64,000 bases of DNA, taken from assembly GCF_037975245.1 (NCBI RefSeq), contig NC_092577.1, positions 24,611,398 through 24,675,397 of the forward strand, read 5' to 3'. A program made the position numbers and the translations under genes. Under the pieces are notes generated by a model. The model was not told where the DNA came from, did not search any database, and saw only the letters and a list, made by a program, of their open reading frames with translations. The stretch is from Apostichopus japonicus (lineage: Eukaryota; Echinodermata; Holothuroidea; Aspidochirotida; Stichopodidae). Below are positions 44,007-54,762 of the stretch, piece by piece (position 1 is the stretch's first letter; every line of letters starts with the position of its first letter).

Positions 44007-46513
44007 CTATTAAAGGTGTAAAACAAGAGGGAACATAAAGGTACACAAACTTCATAGCCAACAGATTCTTTACATAATGCAAAGATAAAACTTTGCCTAC
44101 TCTACAGTACCTTGTTTTGAGAGGGACTGAAAAGCGGGTGACTTGAAGCATGAATTACTGGTTGCCCTTTCGAAACGGTGGGTTAATGTTTTGTGAAACG
44201 AAGGGAAAAAGTCATGGAGACAACCATGAAAACAGAAAACCATGTTCACATGTTCCAAAAGACATGGACCCTCCAGACCAATATGTATGATATTTTGTCA
44301 TTTTCTTGACCCAACTTTATAGTGGAACATGTTGCTGACTCAGTGTGGGAAACCTTAAGCGACCTCAGGCTTTAAGTTTCCCCTGAATCGGCAGACTACT
44401 GTAAGGTATTCCTCAATCATGCTCTCGGCGACTGGCTTGTCACACCATGCACACAATAAAAATAATATAGGCCTAGCCTATGCAGAAAGGCCCATGGTGC
44501 AATTGCAATGAAGCCTTTGACTGCTGATGTAACAGTAGGCATAGGTAGTTGGAGTAGGTCTAATGTTGTTGGCACATCACAAACTCGGTGTTTGGGTGGG
44601 CAGGTGAATACCAATAATTTGTACAAGTGCTGGCGTTTACATTTGGTGTATGACAAACACTTTCCAGTTCATGGATTTTGCGAAGCCCGACGTAGGCTAG
44701 GCCTGTAACTGTAACAGTTATGCCTACTAACTCAGGTGAGACATTACCTTTTCCACCATCAATTGCTCCTGAATTCACAGTATTTGATTTTACAATTAAA
44801 TATGTTATGTTGACTGGAGACTGAAAAGTTTGGCTCAAATTCCTTTGTAGTATTTAAGTCATTAGTTCGTTTCCGGAACATACAGCCTAGCCATAGATCT
44901 TGGGATAGATGGTTAATCAAGCCTGAGTTGCCTTGGGGCCAAGTTGGTTTAGGTCTGAGCCCATACGTGTTCATTGCCTACACTATGTTACGATAGGCTA
45001 CACAAAATTAATATCCGCAGTCCGTACTAACTGGAGGTTTGAAAAACTGACAGTAATACCGAGCGGTATTCAACGGCAAGGTAGCCCTAGACAAAGTTGT
45101 TGTGTGAGTCTAAGTGCTATGAATAATCAGATGCGGCACAAGAGAATTGAACGCCATTGCCCTAAGTAATGTAATATGTTCACATAATCTGGTAAGAATA
45201 TATTATGATAGGCTCAGCGCCTGGACGTAGGCTACGGTTTCAACCCTAAAACTGTAAAAGTGTGTGACTAGTAGCGTTGTGCGGTAGTGCAAATTTCAAA
45301 CAAGTAGTGTTGCAACATGAATCCCATTACCGTAACCAACCTGGATTTTCCTCAACTTTCATCTACGGTTCAAAGCACTTAGTAACGAGACTGTAAATTC
45401 CATACATTCAATATGCATAGCCTATGTACATACTCTTACACGCACGGATATGAAGGGGAAAAAATAACACTCTAAGGGCCTTTGTTTTTTAACGTACAAT
45501 TTCAAAAAGAAAAACACAAACCTGGAAAAAAGCAACCCACACCATCCACCATTCATACTCGACGTACGATATTAGATCAGGGAGTTGCTATAACAACTCC
45601 CTGACTAGATTAACACGTTCGTACGTGGATTAAACTTGTAACTAATACGTACACAAACAACAAACAGAAATTGGGGCTTCCCCACTGTTCCATGATATTG
45701 GAATAGGGCAAACCTTCAAGATCAAAAGTTCACAAAGAAAAGTTTTCAACTATCAACAAGTCACCACGTGTTTGGAACTTTCAGACAAGAACAACGTAAC
45801 ATAGGGGCTACGTAAATACGGGATTATAGACTACATACATGACAAAGTTATTAAAAATAAAAAAAGGACCCAAAGATAACTATAAATGACATCGTGGAAT
45901 CCCCCGCATTAATAAACGAATCCATTCCATTACAGCATCAAATCCCAAGTACCGTACTGCACTTTGTGTATCAGTACCGTACCCTAGGCTATTATAATAT
46001 ACAGTCCCGGGTGAAAAAAAGGATTTAAACTGGATATACTCCCTGCGGTTTTGGCTAAAAAATTATGAAGTCGTTAAAATTAATATACCAAAATGGGGTC
46101 AAATACATAAGGGTAAGATTTTGTACATGGGAACCTTCACAATCATCAATTGAAGGAAGAATTAATAACGAAAATGTCAGAATAACTTTTTGAGTCCCGC
46201 AACGTGCTGAGCCCAAATTAGAACGTGAAAAGTTGATTCGTTAATATATAGATCTAGGCCAGTACGTTAAGTGATAAGATATTATTAAAACTAAGAACAC
46301 AGGAACTAGAAATAAACGTGTTTTCTTTTCTGTATTTCAAATAGTAACACGTAGGCCTAGATATTTTTATTATGTCCGGGAATACTACCGAATCGAATGT
46401 AACAACCGGTTGCTTTCCCACTACCGGTAGAATATACACATTGCACTGTGATCGGGACAGTCGATACCAGTACAATTAAAAACAATAAAAATGTAAATCT
46501 GAAATAAGCTTAC
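44007..46513. other. Presumed intron or intergenic DNA
   Basis: 2.5 kb without a supported exon. It contains a perfect 11-bp inverted repeat, TCAGGGAGTTG with complement, at 45577-45604 (loop of six), and scattered AGCCTA words. Confidence 0.4.
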
Positions 46514-46731
46514 CGAGAGAATAAGTCTTGTAGTCAATCGGTTTCCGTATTTCCTCTTTTCCCGGTTGAACGTTAAACTCTTCACCCCATCCGATAAATT
46601 TGACGGTGAGGTGATCGTTCTCGACCTTCCAAGTTCGTCTACGGCTTGTACCTTTTCTCCGGTCTGGAACATTTTGATGGATGATTTTTTAATTTCTTCT
46701 ACGGACACATCTTTTATGATTCCATAAATAT
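46514..46731 (-). CDS. Exon (218 nt), probable 5' exon of the unknown minus-strand gene
   Basis: Minus strand, after GTTTTTCCAAACAG (46732) and before GTAAGCTT (46513). It reads IYGIIKDVSVEEIKKSSIKM, FQTGEKVQAVDELGRSRTI and later NREKRKYGNRLTTRLILS. Splice sites are good, but the phase does not join directly to 44006, so an exon is missing or this belongs to another transcript. Confidence 0.42.
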
Positions 46732-47301
46732 CTGTTTGGAAAAACAAATCGTTTAATCGCTTTTGATAGCTAAATAAAGAATATATACGTTATCATATAG
46801 TATTGCACCATACAAATTTAGAATGAAATTGTAATTTATGAGATGTTAAAGTTATTTTGGTAAGACAAAGAAAGAAACTTCGCGGAATAATATCTCTAGA
46901 AAAAGTTTACCTATACCGTAGTAAGTTACGTAATGGGGAATATGTGCCACTCGAGCATGGTTAATTCCATTAGGGAAACAGTCCCCTTACACCGAAGGTG
47001 CAAAATTTTCCACTTGGCTATACCCCACATGGTTGAGCAGGTTTTGTAGGATGAGCAAGATAAGAATGACCACAAGATCAGATCGCTTATGCGAACTAAT
47101 TTAATTAAACCAGTTTCACAGGACATAAGGGATTATATGCACTTCAATGAGCAATCAAGACAGTATTGAGTGTATAGTTGAAATGATATTGACTTCTTAA
47201 CATGTACTGTGTTGAGTGGAAGACTTGCATTTAAAACTCATCTCTGTACATGTCAAGACCTCAACTATCTTGTAACTATGTTTCTATGTAATATATATCT
47301 T
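46732..47301. other. DNA upstream of LINE C, no gene seen
   Basis: AT-rich, without coding signal. Confidence 0.4.
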
Positions 47302-47346
47302 TAGTTTGTTTTGTTACTCCTCTGTGGCCCAGCCACCTTCGGTATC

Positions 47347-48352
47347 ATGGCATCGCGCCGTGATTCCAAAATTGTTAAGTTAACCTTCACCGGTTCCACC
47401 GGTGCAAGTTTTTAGTATTTTAAAGTGTAAGGGTGTTGTTGTGCCTGGAGAGGTTGGTGCGTTGCAAGCTCTCCAGGGTCGTAATACTTATGATGTACGT
47501 TTTACAAGTGACGTGACCCGGCAGAAGGGTGTCACGTTGCTGAGTGGGGTTGAAGGTTTGACAGTTACTCCATACGAGCGTTCCGTATGGGTAACTGTCA
47601 TCCACGTAGGACTAGAGGTGCGTCAGGAACTTGTCGCAACTGTTTTAGGTCGGTTTGGGGCTGTCAAGGCCATCAAAATGTGCTCCTACGCACAGGCCCC
47701 TGGGGTGTTGAACGGGCACCGACAGGTTCGGATCGACCTCAAGCAGGACATTCCCTCCTTCCTTTTTATTGCCGGGCATAAAGCTCACGTGCGTTACCCC
47801 GGTCAGCCCCGTACCTGCTTCAGGTGTGGGGAGACCGGGCACGAAGCCAAGGGCTGCCCAAACAAAAAGTGTGGGCGCTGCCTTCGTCTTGGGCATGATA
47901 CCTCTGCTTGCCCAAGCGAAGTTGTGTGCTCACTCTGTGGGAAGGAGGGGCATGTTTATCGCGCTTGTCCCTCTTATGTCTTTATGACAAAGAGTGGGGG
48001 TCAATCAAAGGCGCCAAGTTCTGGCGCACCTACTGCCTCGGAGGAAGCTCCACGCGTAGTTGCAGACCCCAACCCCGTGCCCGCACCGAGAAAGTCTCCA
48101 CCAGCTTCCCCTATCAACTCGTCCAGTTCCGTCCCCAGTCCGCCGCCGGTATCGCCAGATCCGGAGACTCTGTCCGACGGCGACTCCGGGGACTCGGTGG
48201 TCATCGGGTCTCCGGAGGCTCTGTCTGACAGCGACTCCGGGGGCTCGGTGATCGTCGAGCCAAAACGTGCCACTGGGACGAGCTGGTACGACGAGATGGG
48301 GGAACCCTCTCTAAAAAGGTCGGCCTCAAGCGACGACTCAGACGTCGTCTAG
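47347..48352 (+). pseudogene. LINE C ORF1, frameshifted
   Basis: The ATG at 47347 is conserved, but an 11-bp deletion after TTCACCGG (about 47390) shifts the frame and gives a stop within 23 codons. The frame is restored from 47402 and open to 48352, with the same three CCHC knuckles (last one CSLCGKEGHVYRAC). The Pro/Ser region has lost about 45 bp relative to B, and a second deletion near 48345 changes the end. Confidence 0.85.
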
Positions 48353-48409
48353 AGATCGCTTGAAGCTTACAGAATCGTCGTCGGCGTAGTTTTGCGTCAT
48401 TGCCCTCTC

Positions 48410-49106
48410 ATGGCCCATACTTTTTCAGTTGCCACTTTCAACGTCAATGGCATGAGGGATCATCGCAAGCGCAGTCGCATTTTCCAATATTGTATTTCAA
48501 TGGAAGTCGACTGCGTTTGCCTGCAGGAAACACATATTTTGGAAGAAGATGTCCCTCTATGGGCTTATGAGTGGGGTGGTGGGCTGCATGCTTCGTTTGG
48601 TTCGTCTTCATCCTGTGGCACTGTCATCCCTCTGTCACCTCGTCAGGCGGGTTTTGCCACTAGGGTGGAGACGGATCACGAGGGCCGATTGGTTTGCATT
48701 CTATTCAAGTATCCACAGGGTAACATCTCCCTTTGCAATGTGTATGCTCCCAATCGGCCTTCTGCTAGACGAGAATTTTTTAACACGCTACCTTCCTTTG
48801 TTCCTGGTAGTGCACCATGTGTCATGGTCGGAGACTTTAACTGTGTCCCAGACTCGGGTCTTGACAGACTCGGGCTTCTGTGTCTGCTAGTCCTGACGCT
48901 GGGATCACAGAATTGGACAGATTCACTTCGGCACACCATTTAGCCGATGTCTGGAGGCATATGCACCCGTGTAGTACGGTGTATACGTGGATGAGGCCTA
49001 ACGGAGAAGATGCCTCCAGGATAGATCGAGTGTATGCGCCCGTAAGTTTTAAATTTTCGGGTTGCGAGACGCTCAGCTGTCCGCTCTCTGACCATGACAC
49101 TGTAGT
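48410..49106 (+). pseudogene. LINE C ORF2, endonuclease fragment
   Basis: MAHTFSVATFNVNG to VGDFNCVPDSGLDRLG is open. One G is lost near 48873, and the frame changes until SRIDRVY and PLSDHD in the next frame. Cut at 49106 by copy D. Confidence 0.85.
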
Positions 49107-51886
49107 GCTTTTTACGTGACCCGTCATACGGGATACAAAACGTCACGGCCAAACGGCACTACCAAACCATCCCATTCTTACAAACGAACCTCAGGTCAAA
49201 GCGAGCCAAAAAAAGTACATACGCTCACCGACCTGCAGAGACAAAACGCCCAACCCCCCCCCACTGAAATATTAAAAAACTAGAAAAGGACGACCAGCAC
49301 GCAGCGAAACAAAACACCCTTCCCCAGCACACCACCGTCCAAAAAAGGCAGCCCTAGATAAACGGCGAAAATCGCCTTCGACCTGAAGGCGAATGTCAGA
49401 CTTCACCGCTTCCAGGACTGCCTGCCAACTGGCAAATTTCCCCCTAAAAACAACATCACATCTATTCCTCCAAATAAGTTTTTTTACAACAGAACAAACA
49501 TAAATAATACGCTGCAACACAGCAACGGAACAAACTGGAGGATCTAATCCATACAAAACAAAACCCTGTCCTACCGACCAGGAACGGTCTCCCGTTAAAC
49601 GGTCGGTCCAGGACTGAAACCACTCCCACAAGTTCAAAACAAAGGGGCAATGCCAAAAAACATGGGCAGTACTCTCTAAGCTGTCACAGCCGGTCCTCGG
49701 GCACAGTCCATCACCCAATCGCCAGTGATACCTTTTCAGATTGGTCACCAAGGCACCGTGTGCAATTCTCCATGCAAGGTCACGGAGCCTGCAACCATTC
49801 AGCCTTGAATGCACCGAACGCCATACTTCGACAGGATGACGTCCCTGTACAAAAATTGCATTCAAGGCCCTATCCCGCAACGAACTGTGAACGAGGGCCG
49901 GCTGTGACATGTCAACAGGGGGCAACTCAATCAGAGCGGAGCAAATGACACGCACCACCCTGTTTGGAGTACTACTATGCGGTTCTCTGTTGCTAAACAG
50001 CGCCGGGACCCATCGACGCAGGTGCAAACCGCCCCAAAAACGTACAAAATATGAACAAGGCAACCCTGGGTCAGTTACCGCTACAAACAACTGCTTAAAT
50101 AACAAACAAGTTAACTTACTTCCCAGATGAACCACCCCTAACCCACCCTTCTCCAGTTTTTGGTACATTACCGCCCTTTTGACAAGCTCTGTACCACCCG
50201 ACCAAATAAATGAAAATATCGCTCTCCAACCGCACCAGGACGCGACGCGGAATTGGATACACCGCGCCCGGGTACCACAAGATGGGCGAAACAAAACGAT
50301 TAACTACGGTGACTTTCCCTAGGATCGAAAGCCAGCGGGTGCCAAAGGTTTCGAGCCTGCTCTCAAATACCTCAGCCCTCTCGCTCCAGGTGACATCACC
50401 AGGTGCATCGTAGCCGAACCATATACCATTAATTTTGATATTCTGATCCGACCACGACGCACCGAATGGTAAGTCTCTGTATCTCCAGCTACCAAGACGA
50501 AGGCCCTTTGTCTTTTCTGGATTCAACTTCGCCCCGGTAGCTCTCTCAAAAATAGATAAATCCTGCGAGAGTGCGCGAAAGGAGCCCAGACTCGAAACAA
50601 CACATGTCACGTCATCTGCATATTGAGCGCATTTCACTTTGGCACCCCCTGGCACAACGAATGGAACAAGTCTGGACTCCCTTTCCAAAAGACGAGAGAG
50701 GGACTCGCTAAACAAAACCTAAAGTAATGGAGACAGAGGGCACCCCTGGCGCACCCCCCTCTCCACGTTAAAAACCTCCGAACAAAACCCATTTACGATA
50801 ACAGAACTGAAACTTTCTTGATACAAAACAGAAATCCATTTACGAAAATTTGGGTGCAACTGAAACGTCTCTAATACATTCATTAAAAAAACCGCGATCC
50901 ACCATGTCAAAGGCCTTCTGCTGGTCCAGAGACACCAATGCACATGGCAGATCACGCTCAATAACAAAGTCGGTCAAGTCGCGCATCAACCACAAGTTCT
51001 GCTGGATGCAATGACCCTTCACTGCACAAGTCTGGAGATCACCCACAAGATGCGGCATAGCCAGTGCAAGGCGGTTGCACAAAGCCTTAGCCAGCAACTT
51101 GTAGTCCACATTTAACAAGGTGATCGGACGCTTGTTACGGGGATCCAAGGGGTCACCAGACTTGGGCAGCAAAGTAATCATGCCCAGACGTTGACTTTGG
51201 TTTAACAGTCCGTTTTGGAAGGCGTCCTCGAAGACGGCTCTGATGTCGGGTCCTATTATTGCCCAGAAGGTTCGGTAGAACTCCCTCGGAAGCCCGTCCG
51301 AACCCGGGGACTTGCCATTCTTCATCTTCGAAAGCGCCTTCCAAAGCTCAACAGTGGTTATTTCGCCCCCCAAAATATCATTGACATCGTGGGGAACGGT
51401 TTTTGAGATTCCCCTCAATAAATCGGCCTGTACCGACAAGTCGACATTGCCACGCGTAAACAAACTCGAATAGTACTCTTTATATACGCGGACAATGCCT
51501 TGAGGGTCACTAACCACGGTCCCATCAGTAGCGCGTACAGACGGGACGCGTCTGTCACCTGCCGATGAGCTAACGGACTGGTAAAACCTCAGTGAAGGGC
51601 GCTCCTCGGCTTCCACCGCTTCGACACGGGCCCTGACGCGGGCACTGTGGTACTTTTCATCGAGATAAGTCTGCAAAGCGATGACTGCCGAAGGGTCGCC
51701 AAACTTCACCTCCGCGCACAGCTTCGAGAATTTGTCTCTTCGACGCCGTGCGCGGGTCACGCAATACTGAACTGCGTAGCGTTTGATGCGCAACTTGACC
51801 TCATCCCACCATTGGGATGTAGAAGCAAAGGCCGGCTTCAATGTTTGCCATCCTTTGTACCTGGTCTCGAAACCTTGGCGGAACTC
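49106..51886 (-). mobile_element. LINE copy D, 5'-truncated, reverse orientation
   Basis: The minus strand reads from GAGTTCCGCCAAGG (equivalent to 33895 of copy B) to the complete element 3' end with hairpin and GTAAAAAGCA. It is of the A subfamily (same hairpin as A; TTTAACGGGAGACC as in A). It separates C from E. The junctions are short overlaps: GTAGT/GC on the left, CTC on the right. Confidence 0.88.
49272..51841 (-). pseudogene. LINE D ORF2, reverse transcriptase and C-terminus
   Basis: Frame 51841-50840 covers the start of the reverse transcriptase (KNGKSPGSDGLP, ITLLNVDYKLLAKAL, LVSLDQQKAFDMVD). A T-run change near 50885 shifts the frame. A TAG at about 50718 interrupts the block after VRQGCPLSPLL. 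QYADDV is in the 50715-50116 frame. Loss of two bases near 50213 shifts to the last frame, which is open to 49272. Not functional. Confidence 0.85.
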
Positions 51887-54116
51887 ACGGCATTGTCCGC
51901 GTATACAAGGATTATTATTTGAGTCTGTTTACGCGTGGCAGTGTCGACTTGTCGGCACAGGCCGATTTATTGAGGGGAATCTCAAAAACCGTTCCCCACG
52001 ATGTCAATGATATTTTGGGGGGCGGAATAACTACTGTTGAGCTTTGGAAGGCGCTTTCGAAGATGAAGAATGGCAAGTCCCCGGGTTCGGAAGGGCTTCC
52101 GAGGGAGTTCTACCGAACCTTCTGGGCAATAATAGGACCCGACCTCAGAGCCGTCTTCGAGGACGCCTTCCAAAACGGACTGTTAAACCAAAGTCAACGT
52201 CTGGGCATGATTACTTTGCTGCCCAAGTCTGGTGACCCCTTGGACCCTCATAACAAGCGTCCAATCACCTTCTTAAATGTAGACTACAAGTTGTTGGCTA
52301 AGGCTTTGTGCAACCGCCTTGCACTGGCTATGCCGCATCTTGTGGGTGATCTCCAGACTTGTGCAGTGAAGGGTCATTGCATCCAGCAGAACTTGTAGTT
52401 GATGCGCGACTTGACCGACTTTGTTATTGAACGAGATCTGCCATGTGCATTGGTGTCTCTGGACCAGCAGAAGGCCTTTGACATGGTGGATCGGGGGTTT
52501 TTAATGAATGTATTGGAGACGTTTCACTTGCACCCGGTTTTCGTAAATGGATTTCTGTTTTGTATCAAGAAAGTTTCAGTTCTGTTATCGTAAATGGGTT
52601 TTGTTCGGAGGTTTTTAACGTGGAGAGGGGGGTGCGCCAGGGGTGCCCTCTGTCTCCATTACTTTATGTTTTGTTTAGCGAGTCCCTGTCTCGTCTTTTG
52701 GAAAGGGACTCAAGACTTGTTCCATTCGTTGTGCCAGGGGGTGCCAAAGTGAAGTGCGTTCAATATGCAGATGACGTCACGTGTGTTATTTCGAGTCTGG
52801 GCTCCTTTCGTGCCCTCTCGCAGGATTTATCTATCTTTGAGAGAGCTACCGGGGCGAAGTTGAATCCGGAAAAGACAAAGGGCCTTCGCCTTGGCAGCTG
52901 GAGATACAGAGACTTACCATTCGGTGCATCGTGGTCGGATCAAAATATCAAAATTAATGGTATATGGTTCGGCTGTGATGCACCTTGTGATGTCACCTGG
53001 AACGAGAGGGCTGAGGTACTTGAGAGCAGGCTCGAAACCTTTGGCACCCGCTGGCTTTCGATCCTAGGGAAAGTCACCGTAATTAATCGTTTTGTTTCGC
53101 CCATCTTGTGGTACCCGGGCGTGGTGTATCCAATTCCGCGTCGCGTCCTGGTGCGGTTGGAGAGAGCGATATTTTCATTTATTTGGTCGGGTGGTACAGA
53201 GCTTGTCAAAAGGGCGGTAATGTACCAAAAACTGGAGAAGGGTGGGTTAGGGGTGGTTCATCTGGGAAGTAAATTGACCTTTTTGATATTTAAGCAGTTG
53301 TTTGTAGCGGTAACTGACCCAGGGTTGCCTTGTTCATATTTTGTACGTTTTTCGGGCGGTTTGCACCTGCGTCGATGGGTCCCGGCGCTGTTTAGCAACA
53401 GAGAACCGCATAGTAGTACTCCAAACAGGGTGGTGCGTGTCATTTGCTCCGCTCTGATTGAGTTGCCCCCTGTTGACCTGTCACAGCCGGCCCTCGTTCA
53501 CAGTTCGTTGCGGGATAGGGCCTTGAATGCAATTTTTGTCCAGGGACGTCAGTCTGCCGAAGTATGGCGTTCGGTGCATTCAAGGCTGAATGGTGGCAGG
53601 CTCCGTGATCTTGCATGGAGAATTGCACACGGTGCCTTGGTGACCAACCTAAAAAGATACCATTGGCGATTGGGTGATGGACTGTGCCCGAGGACCGGCT
53701 GTGACAGCTTAGAGAGTACCGCTCATGTTTTTTGGCATTGTTGCTTTGTAGTTAACTTATGGGAGTGGTTCCAGACCTGGACCGACCGTGTTACGGGAGA
53801 CCGTTCATGGTCGGTAGGACAGGGCTTTATTTTATATGGGGTAGACCCTCCAGTTTGTTCGGTTGCTGTTTTGCATCGCATTATTTCTGTTTGCTCTATT
53901 GTGAAAAAACATGTTTGGCGGAATAGATGTGATGTGGTTTTTAGGGGGAAATTTGCCAGTTGGCAGGCAGTCCTGGAGGCGGTGAAGTCTGATATTCGCC
54001 TTGAGATTGAAGGGGATTTTCGCCGTTTATCTGGGGCTGCCTTTTTTGGACGCTGGTGTGCTGGGGAGGGGTTTTTCGTTTCGCTCCGTACTGGTCGTCC
54101 TTTTGTGGTTTTTTGA
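51884..54116 (+). pseudogene. LINE E ORF2, reverse transcriptase and C-terminus
   Basis: Open to 52398, where TGG has become TAG after CIQQNL. One T is lost near 52541. From 52560 to 54116 a 518-codon frame is intact, from SVIVNGFCSEVFNVERGVRQ through QYADDVTCVISS and the Cys/His cluster to the end. This is the longest uninterrupted reverse-transcriptase/C-terminal stretch in the window. Confidence 0.87.
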
Positions 54117-54276
54117 ATGTTTGAGTGGGGGGTTGGGCGTTTTGTCTCTGCAGGTCGGCGGGCGTATGTTTTATTGGCTCGCTTGACCTGAGTTTCGTTT
54201 TTCAGAATGGGATGTTTCGGTAGTGCCGTTTGGCCGTCACGTTTTATATCCCGCATGGCGGGTCACGTAAAAAGCA
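51884..54276 (+). mobile_element. LINE copy E, 3' portion (forward)
   Basis: Resumes at CTCACGGCATTGTCCGCG, equivalent to 34282 in copy B, and runs to the 3' end GTAAAAAGCA. Same subfamily as B and C. Hairpin: CCCGC/GCGGG. The outer stem has one change (CCGTCACG for CCGTGACG). Confidence 0.88.
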
Positions 54277-54762
54277 CAAGTATTGTCAACAGCTCTAGGC
54301 AATATTCGTGATACTGACAACTCAGAACTCATTTTTTTTTAAGATAAATGTTAAATCAGAATTTCATGATGTAAAGGGGGGAAAGCTCTTCAGACTAGAA
54401 GAGGTAATCTCATTCTTTTAGAGAGAAAAGAATATCCAATTAATATATATTAAGACTAAATTTATACGTGCCAGTTTGCTCTCTCGCAATTGAAAAAGAT
54501 CCAGGGGTATGAAAACTTTGGAAAGTCTTAAACTTTTCAGCAGTTAAGCTAAATCTACCATATGTCATCCTCTAGCAAATATTGCGCCAAAACAATCCGT
54601 TATCTCTAAGTATTCAGTAGTCATATGTGTTCTTAAGCAGTATTACAGAACGTTGTAACCTTTATTTTCCATGTTCTTTTTTTTTTAATTCTTTTTAAGA
54701 AGGTTCCTCCTCAATAAATACATACTCACTGAAGAAGTTGAATTTATAAAACTTGTTCTGTA
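54277..54762. other. DNA between LINE E and the minus-strand exons
   Basis: AT-rich, no gene seen. May be the 3' UTR or an intron of the gene at 54763-56472. Confidence 0.35.

Larger units (their letters stand above)
47302..49106 (+). mobile_element. LINE copy C, 5' portion (forward)
   Basis: Starts in the 5' UTR of the element (TAGTTTGTTTTGTTACTCC), so it is slightly 5'-truncated. It runs through ORF1 and the first 230 codons of ORF2. It stops at ...CACTGTAGT, the position matching 33815 in copy B, where the reverse-oriented copy D begins. It shares its variants with copies B and E. C and E together look like one insertion missing about 466 bp in the middle. Confidence 0.88.

Noticed and set aside
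47302..54276. Twin-priming (5' inversion) of a single LINE as the cause of the C/D/E arrangement
   Set aside because: The reversed middle piece carries a complete element 3' end and belongs to another subfamily, so it is a separate insertion.
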